The notes below the pieces were generated by a model that was given only the letters and a program-made list of their open reading frames with translations, was not told the origin of the DNA and did no database searches. The position numbers and the translations under genes are program-made. From JAYOEY01 sp038116945 (lineage in GTDB: Bacteria > Pseudomonadota > Alphaproteobacteria > MPNO01 > UBA2964): 64,000 nucleotides of DNA. The DNA lies in assembly GCA_038116945.1 (NCBI GenBank), contig JAYOEY010000001.1, positions 248,001-312,000 on the forward strand, written 5' to 3'. Positions within the stretch are counted from its first letter, which is position 1, and every line of letters starts with the position of its first letter. Below are positions 60,262 through 64,000 of this stretch, piece by piece.

Positions 60262-61602
60262 ATGACACCTCCCGAAACGGCTTCTCTTCCGCCCGGCGCT
60301 GATGCCATGACGCATGATGACTGGTATGCGCTTGCCGGTCGCGTTTTGCCGGGAGCGGGACTAGGCGGCTATTCGCTGCCTGAGGATGTTCGCTTCGTGA
60401 TCAGTAAAGGCGAAGGCTCGCGCCTTCAGGATGTACGGGGGCGCTGGTATATCGACTATGTCGGCGGCGCAGGGGCGCTGATCCTCGGGCACGCGCATCC
60501 GGCCGTCATCGACGCGGTCCAGGATGCAGTACCAAAGGGATTGCATTTCTTCGGGACGCTCAACGAGTACTGCATTCGGCTGGCGGAAAGACTCGTCGAC
60601 GCGATTCCGTGCGCCGAGAAAATAGCCTACTGCACGACCGGGTCGGAGGCGACCTTCTACGCGATGCGGATTGCGCGCGCTTATACAGGGCGCAGCAAGA
60701 TCATGAAATGCGAAGGCGGGTATCACGGCAACCACGACTATTCGAATTTTTCCGTGTCGCCCAGCCAGGTGTCGAACTATCCGGCCGGCCGGCCCGATAC
60801 GGCGGGGATGCCGGCCAGTCTTCCCGGTGAAGTGCTGATCGCACCCTACAACGATCTCGATGTCGTTCGCAGGCTGGTGGAACAACACCGAGACGACCTT
60901 GCCGCGATCATCGTCGAACCGGTCCAGCGCGTGATTTTTCCCAAGGAGGGCTATCTCCAGGGATTGCGCGATATCTGCGACGAATTCGGCATCCTGCTGA
61001 TCTTCGACGAGGTCGTCACCGGGTTCCGCCTCGCCTATGGCGGCGCGCAGGAATATTTCGGGGTTCGCCCCGACCTTGCCAGCTACGGAAAGATCGTCGG
61101 CGGCGGCGGGCCGGTCGGTTGCGTCGCAGGGTCCGAACGGATCATGGAGCAGTGCAATCCGGTCAATCGGGGCGGTGCCAACTACGCCTATATCAACGGA
61201 ACGCTGCACGGCAATCCGGTGGGATGCGCGGCCGGCCTGGCGACGCTGGAGGTTCTCCGCGAGCCGGGGTTCTACGATCGCCTGGGCGAGAACGCCGCGA
61301 CGCTCCAGCGGATGTGTCAGGACGTTCTTGACAGGCACGGGCTGGCGGCGAAGGCGATCGGCAGGGCATCGCTCTGGCAGATTGTCTTTACGCAGGTCGA
61401 GCCGGAAAGCTATGCCGATTTTCTGCGCGCCGACATGGGTTCGACGCGGGAACTCGACCGGTTACAGATGCATGAGGGACTCTACGTCCTGCCCGCTGTG
61501 AGACGATTCGTTTCGGCGGTACACACGGACGAGGATTTCGCGAATACGGTTACGGCGCTGGACGCCGCCTGCAGGGCTTTCAAGAACCGACAGTCATCGT
61601 GA
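60262..61602 (+). CDS. Class III aminotransferase (GSA aminomutase-like)
   Basis: This 446-residue PLP enzyme resembles glutamate-1-semialdehyde aminomutase and omega-transaminases. It has VGGAGALILGHAHP, the CTTGSEATFYAMRIARAYTGR block, EGGYHGNHDYSNFSVSPSQ, D249 in IFDEVVTGFR and the PLP lysine K277 in YGKIVGGGGPVG. The GSA-type YGKIVGGG is kept. Context in a hyu operon favours a catabolic transaminase over heme synthesis. The start could be ATG 60262 or 60307. Its stop overlaps the next gene by GTGA. Confidence 0.9.
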   Translation: MTPPETASLPPGADAMTHDDWYALAGRVLPGAGLGGYSLPEDVRFVISKGEGSRLQDVRGRWYIDYVGGAGALILGHAHPAVIDAVQDAVPKGLHFFGTLNEYCIRLAERLVDAIPCAEKIAYCTTGSEATFYAMRIARAYTGRSKIMKCEGGYHGNHDYSNFSVSPSQVSNYPAGRPDTAGMPASLPGEVLIAPYNDLDVVRRLVEQHRDDLAAIIVEPVQRVIFPKEGYLQGLRDICDEFGILLIFDEVVTGFRLAYGGAQEYFGVRPDLASYGKIVGGGGPVGCVAGSERIMEQCNPVNRGGANYAYINGTLHGNPVGCAAGLATLEVLREPGFYDRLGENAATLQRMCQDVLDRHGLAAKAIGRASLWQIVFTQVEPESYADFLRADMGSTRELDRLQMHEGLYVLPAVRRFVSAVHTDEDFANTVTALDAACRAFKNRQSS

Positions 61603-62300
61603 CCAAAGACGGAGCCCGCATAAAGGGAACCGCTGTCCTGTTCTCGGAAATGACGCCGCCGGACGGCGGGGAAGATGCCTTCAACGCCTGGTACGACGGT
61701 CACCATACCCCGAGCCATGTGGAAGGCGTTCCGGGGTTTCTGTCGGCCATGCGCTACCAGTCGCCGGTGGGCCCGCATTATCTTGCAGTCTACGAGCTGG
61801 ACGGCATTGATACGCTCGACAGCGAGGAATACCGGAGCCGCAAATTTACGCCGGACGATGTCACCCGCGAGACGCTCAGTAACGTAACCGGCTTTACGCG
61901 ATATATCGGCAATGAAGGGTATTTCGCCATCGACGGCGATGACATCCGGACGGTGCTCGATGCTCCGGTTCTGTGGTGTCAGTTACTCAGCGTGCCAATG
62001 GAAGAGCGCGGAGCGCTGGAAAGCTGGTTCGACGATGAATATTCCGGGTTGGTGCTGGAAGCGGAGGGCTGTCTCGGGGTTCGCCGATACGACATTGTGG
62101 CCTGGGACCCGGAACCGCATACCCATCTGTTCCTTCATTATCTTGCCGACAGGGAGACGCCACAGTCGGAGGCGTTTGCAGAAGCGAAATCGACAGAACG
62201 CTACAGAAGTCTGTCGGCGAAATCGTGGTTTCAGCCGACATCGGTAATGTACGGACGCCGACGTACCCGGTTACTGAAAACAGGTCCGGCGCCCGAATAA
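61599..62300 (+). CDS. Two-domain dimeric alpha/beta barrel-like protein (EthD/ABM-type)
   Basis: This 233-residue protein begins with a GTG that overlaps the aminotransferase stop. Its N-terminal half has NAWYDGHHTPSHVEGVPGFLSAMRYQ, the WYDxxHxP pattern of EthD-like/ferredoxin-like monooxygenase-fold proteins. The second half repeats the outline with LESWFDDEYSGLVLEAEGCLGVRRYD. It is thus probably a fused duplicate that forms one barrel by itself. Function is unknown; its place suggests it works with the aminotransferase or CMD protein. Confidence 0.75.
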   Translation: MTKDGARIKGTAVLFSEMTPPDGGEDAFNAWYDGHHTPSHVEGVPGFLSAMRYQSPVGPHYLAVYELDGIDTLDSEEYRSRKFTPDDVTRETLSNVTGFTRYIGNEGYFAIDGDDIRTVLDAPVLWCQLLSVPMEERGALESWFDDEYSGLVLEAEGCLGVRRYDIVAWDPEPHTHLFLHYLADRETPQSEAFAEAKSTERYRSLSAKSWFQPTSVMYGRRRTRLLKTGPAPE

Positions 62301-62324
62301 TCCAGTCAGCGAAGGAGAGAGAAT

Positions 62325-62732
62325 ATGGCAATTTCCAACAAGGAAACGTACGAAAAGGGGCTGTCGATCCGGCGCGAAGTGCTTGGCGGTGAATATGTCG
62401 ACCCGAATATAGCCAAGGGCAAGGAAAACGATTTTCACGGCGCGATCCAGGACGTAGTGACCGAGTATTGCTGGGGCATGGGCTGGGGACGGGAAGGGGC
62501 GCTGGATCGCAAGACCCGTTCGATGCTGACGCTGGCGATCCTCACGGCGCTTGGAAAGCCGGCGGAACTCAAGGCACATACAAGAGGGGCGCTCCGGAAC
62601 GGCGCATCTGTCGAGGAACTTCGCGAGCTGTTCATTCACGCGACGGTCTATTGCGGTATTCCCGCAGGCGTCGATGCCTTCCGCAGTGCGCTGGAAGCGA
62701 TCGAAGCCTGGGAAGCCGGGGAAAAGGGCTGA
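62325..62732 (+). CDS. Carboxymuconolactone decarboxylase-family protein
   Basis: This 135-residue CMD-family protein has the helix pair LDRKTRSMLTLAILTALGKPAELKAHTRGALRNG and the pattern VEELRELFIHATVYCGIPAGVDAF, as in PcaC (4-carboxymuconolactone decarboxylase) without an AhpD CxxC pair. A lone Cys is in VYCGIP. It is the last gene of the hyu operon; GGAGAGAG precedes the ATG. It likely decarboxylates a lactone acid or is a related small enzyme; the true substrate is unknown. Confidence 0.88.
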   Translation: MAISNKETYEKGLSIRREVLGGEYVDPNIAKGKENDFHGAIQDVVTEYCWGMGWGREGALDRKTRSMLTLAILTALGKPAELKAHTRGALRNGASVEELRELFIHATVYCGIPAGVDAFRSALEAIEAWEAGEKG

Positions 62733-62735
62733 CAG

Positions 62736-63473
62736 TCAGCAGGAGGACAGAAGCCGTCCGTAGCCTTCGATCCTGTCTTTGACGCCGCATCGCCGCAGAG
62801 CCGCCCAGAAACCGGCGCTGTTGCTGCTGAGAACCGGTTTCCCGAGTTCGTCTTCCAGCGGTTGCAGTATATCCGCCGTGCCGAAATCGGTGCAGCAGAT
62901 GAGCAGCGCATCGGCGTCGTCGCTGTCGACGGATCTCGCATGCGCGTAGGCGTCGACCGGCGGGACGCGGGAAATTTTCTGGATTTTTTCGAGAGTGCCG
63001 CCGAGCCCCAGGCCGGCAATTTTCGTGACCTCGAAACCGTGCCGTTCGATAAACGCCTTTTCCTTTTCGTTGGTGGAATCGATGTAGGGCGTCGCCATGG
63101 CGATCTTGCGAACGTCAAGGGAGACGAGGGCGTCGAGGATCGCCTGGGCCGTCGACAGTACGGGGCGTCCCGAGGTTTTTTCCATGGCGCCGAGCAACCG
63201 GTCTGACGGGCACGCCATCGAACCGGATGTGCATCCATAGGCAATAACATCGGAACCCGCGGCGGATAGTTCTTCCGCCGCTCTTGCCGCACGGTCGAGC
63301 ATTTCCGCGAAATCGTCGGTGGCTGGGTCTTTCTCCAGCGGCACCCGGGTGAAATGGACGGTGACGCCGTCCGGCTTCATCCTGTTGAACTCGATTTCGT
63401 TGGTCGTGTTGCTGACCGGAATGATCGTCCCGATCCGCGCGCGCCAGCTTGCAGGTCTGTCGGGTCGCGACAT
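62736..63473 (-). CDS. Maleate isomerase/Asp-Glu racemase-family protein
   Basis: This 245-residue protein has both cysteines expected of the two-cysteine isomerase/racemase mechanism: C81 in AYGCTSGS and C193/C194 in ICCTDFGTAD. IGTIIPVSNTTNEIEF at the N-terminus fits the arylmalonate decarboxylase/maleate cis-trans isomerase branch. The presence of both Cys argues for isomerase or racemase rather than the single-Cys decarboxylase. It lies convergent to the CMD gene 3 bases away and is close to the parvulin gene behind it. The likely substrate is maleate or a hydantoin-like acid. Confidence 0.85.
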   Translation of the reverse strand: MSRPDRPASWRARIGTIIPVSNTTNEIEFNRMKPDGVTVHFTRVPLEKDPATDDFAEMLDRAARAAEELSAAGSDVIAYGCTSGSMACPSDRLLGAMEKTSGRPVLSTAQAILDALVSLDVRKIAMATPYIDSTNEKEKAFIERHGFEVTKIAGLGLGGTLEKIQKISRVPPVDAYAHARSVDSDDADALLICCTDFGTADILQPLEDELGKPVLSSNSAGFWAALRRCGVKDRIEGYGRLLSSC

Positions 63474-63475
63474 GG

Positions 63476-64000
63476 CTATCGAATGGGCTGAATCTTGCTT
63501 CCGCCGGCGCCCTTTATATCGATTTTCGCGCCCGCTCTCAGCTTCTGCACTTCTTTTTCATAGACGTCGTCGGTCATTTTCTGACGCAGACCGTCGACCA
63601 CTTCCTCGTAGCGCCGGCTGCCCGAAACGCGCCGTTCTTCGAGCTTGATGACGTGCCAGCCGAACTGCGTCTGCACCGGTTCGGTCGTGACCTCGCCTTT
63701 CTTGAGTCCGAATGCGGCCTTGGAGAAGGGGGGCACCATCTGACCTTCGCTGAAAAATCCGAGATCGCCCCCGTTTCGTCCGGACGGTCCCGTCGATTTC
63801 TCCGTGGCGAGCTTGGCGAAATCGGCGCCCTTTCCGATCTGCTGGATGATAACCAGCGCTTCTTCGCGCGTTTTTACGAGAATGTGTCGCGCGCGGACTT
63901 CTTCCCGTTTGGGTTCAAGCGCCACCATTTTGCGGTACGCGTCGCGCAGGCTGTCCTCGGTTATCAGCGCATTCATTTTCTGTTCCATGAAGAGCTGGTT
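63476..64000 (-). CDS. PpiC-type peptidyl-prolyl isomerase (partial at window end)
   Basis: The frame runs through the window's end without a start, and the codons before the ATG at 63988 read NQLF, typical of parvulin helices, so the N-terminal part (probably with a signal peptide) is outside. The visible 174 residues hold a parvulin domain: RARHILVKTREEAL, STGPSGRNGGDLGFFSEGQMVPPFSKAAFGL and TQFGWHVIKLEER, followed by a short C-terminal helix and a Lys/Gly-rich end. Family members fold exported proteins in the periplasm. Confidence 0.9.
   Translation of the reverse strand, partial: NQLFMEQKMNALITEDSLRDAYRKMVALEPKREEVRARHILVKTREEALVIIQQIGKGADFAKLATEKSTGPSGRNGGDLGFFSEGQMVPPFSKAAFGLKKGEVTTEPVQTQFGWHVIKLEERRVSGSRRYEEVVDGLRQKMTDDVYEKEVQKLRAGAKIDIKGAGGSKIQPIR

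Noticed and set aside
60262..61602. hemL (glutamate-1-semialdehyde aminomutase)
   Set aside because: Motifs are similar, but the gene is within a hyu operon and no heme genes are near; a catabolic transaminase is likelier.

Overview
The window looks like chromosomal DNA of a free-living, GC-rich alphaproteobacterium. The evidence is Shine-Dalgarno-led genes with frequent ATGA/TGATG couplings, a PrpD with the N-terminus usual in that class, TRAP-TAXI transport, hydantoinase A/B genes and large paralogue expansions of catabolic enzymes. There is no rRNA, tRNA, CRISPR array, insertion sequence or phage gene, and I recognised no DNA-binding regulator among about 55 genes. The species cannot be named from what is here.

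Layout. 1-2.6 kb: the tail of a His-rich protein, a double cupin, a GlcG/HbpS protein and a VOC protein. 2.8-9.5 kb (+): an operon of three thiamine-diphosphate (TPP) enzymes and one FMN 2-hydroxyacid oxidase. 9.5-14.9 kb (-): a converging operon of two more TPP enzymes, a metal-dependent decarboxylase-like protein and a dienelactone hydrolase. 15-18.3 kb: an orphan molybdenum-hydroxylase large subunit and an alpha/beta hydrolase. 18.4-20.5 kb (-): two further FMN oxidases. 20.7-26.5 kb (+): a TauD oxygenase, two paralogous amidohydrolases framing a Rieske protein and a small orphan, and an MmgE/PrpD protein. 26.5-29.8 kb (-): a TRAP-TAXI transporter. 30-33.3 kb: a PEP mutase-family lyase, a DapA-family aldolase and a dihydropyrimidinase.

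33.2-37.7 kb (-): a tightly coupled operon NIPSNAP-cupin-TPP-TauD-SDR. 37.9-41.2 kb: a VOC gene and a repeat-rich secreted protein with a PEP-CTERM-like tail, broken by a one-base deletion. 41.4-46.3 kb (+): prpD-prpB-prpC of the methylcitrate cycle plus an alpha/beta hydrolase. 46.3-49.9 kb: an EamA permease, a second NIPSNAP gene, alanine dehydrogenase and a quinone oxidoreductase. 50-56 kb (-): VOC, nitroreductase, MFS exporter, small membrane protein, benzoate-type CoA ligase and a beta-CASP hydrolase. 56.1-62.7 kb (+): a hydantoinase-type operon hyuB-hyuA-aminotransferase-ABM-like-CMD. 62.7-64 kb (-): a maleate isomerase-family protein and a truncated parvulin.

How they may work together (inference). 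The dominant theme of the first 37 kb is 2-hydroxy- and 2-oxoacid chemistry: six TPP enzymes and three FMN hydroxyacid oxidases, with a molybdenum hydroxylase, hydrolases and decarboxylase-like amidohydrolases that could process the aldehydes and acids formed. Four of the TPP enzymes share an unusual NPGASYRGLHDS signature and come as two tandem pairs, which makes this the best candidate for an undescribed pathway. Propionyl-CoA carbon can enter through prpDBC; hydantoin/pyrimidine-type compounds are handled by the dihydropyrimidinase and HyuAB genes.
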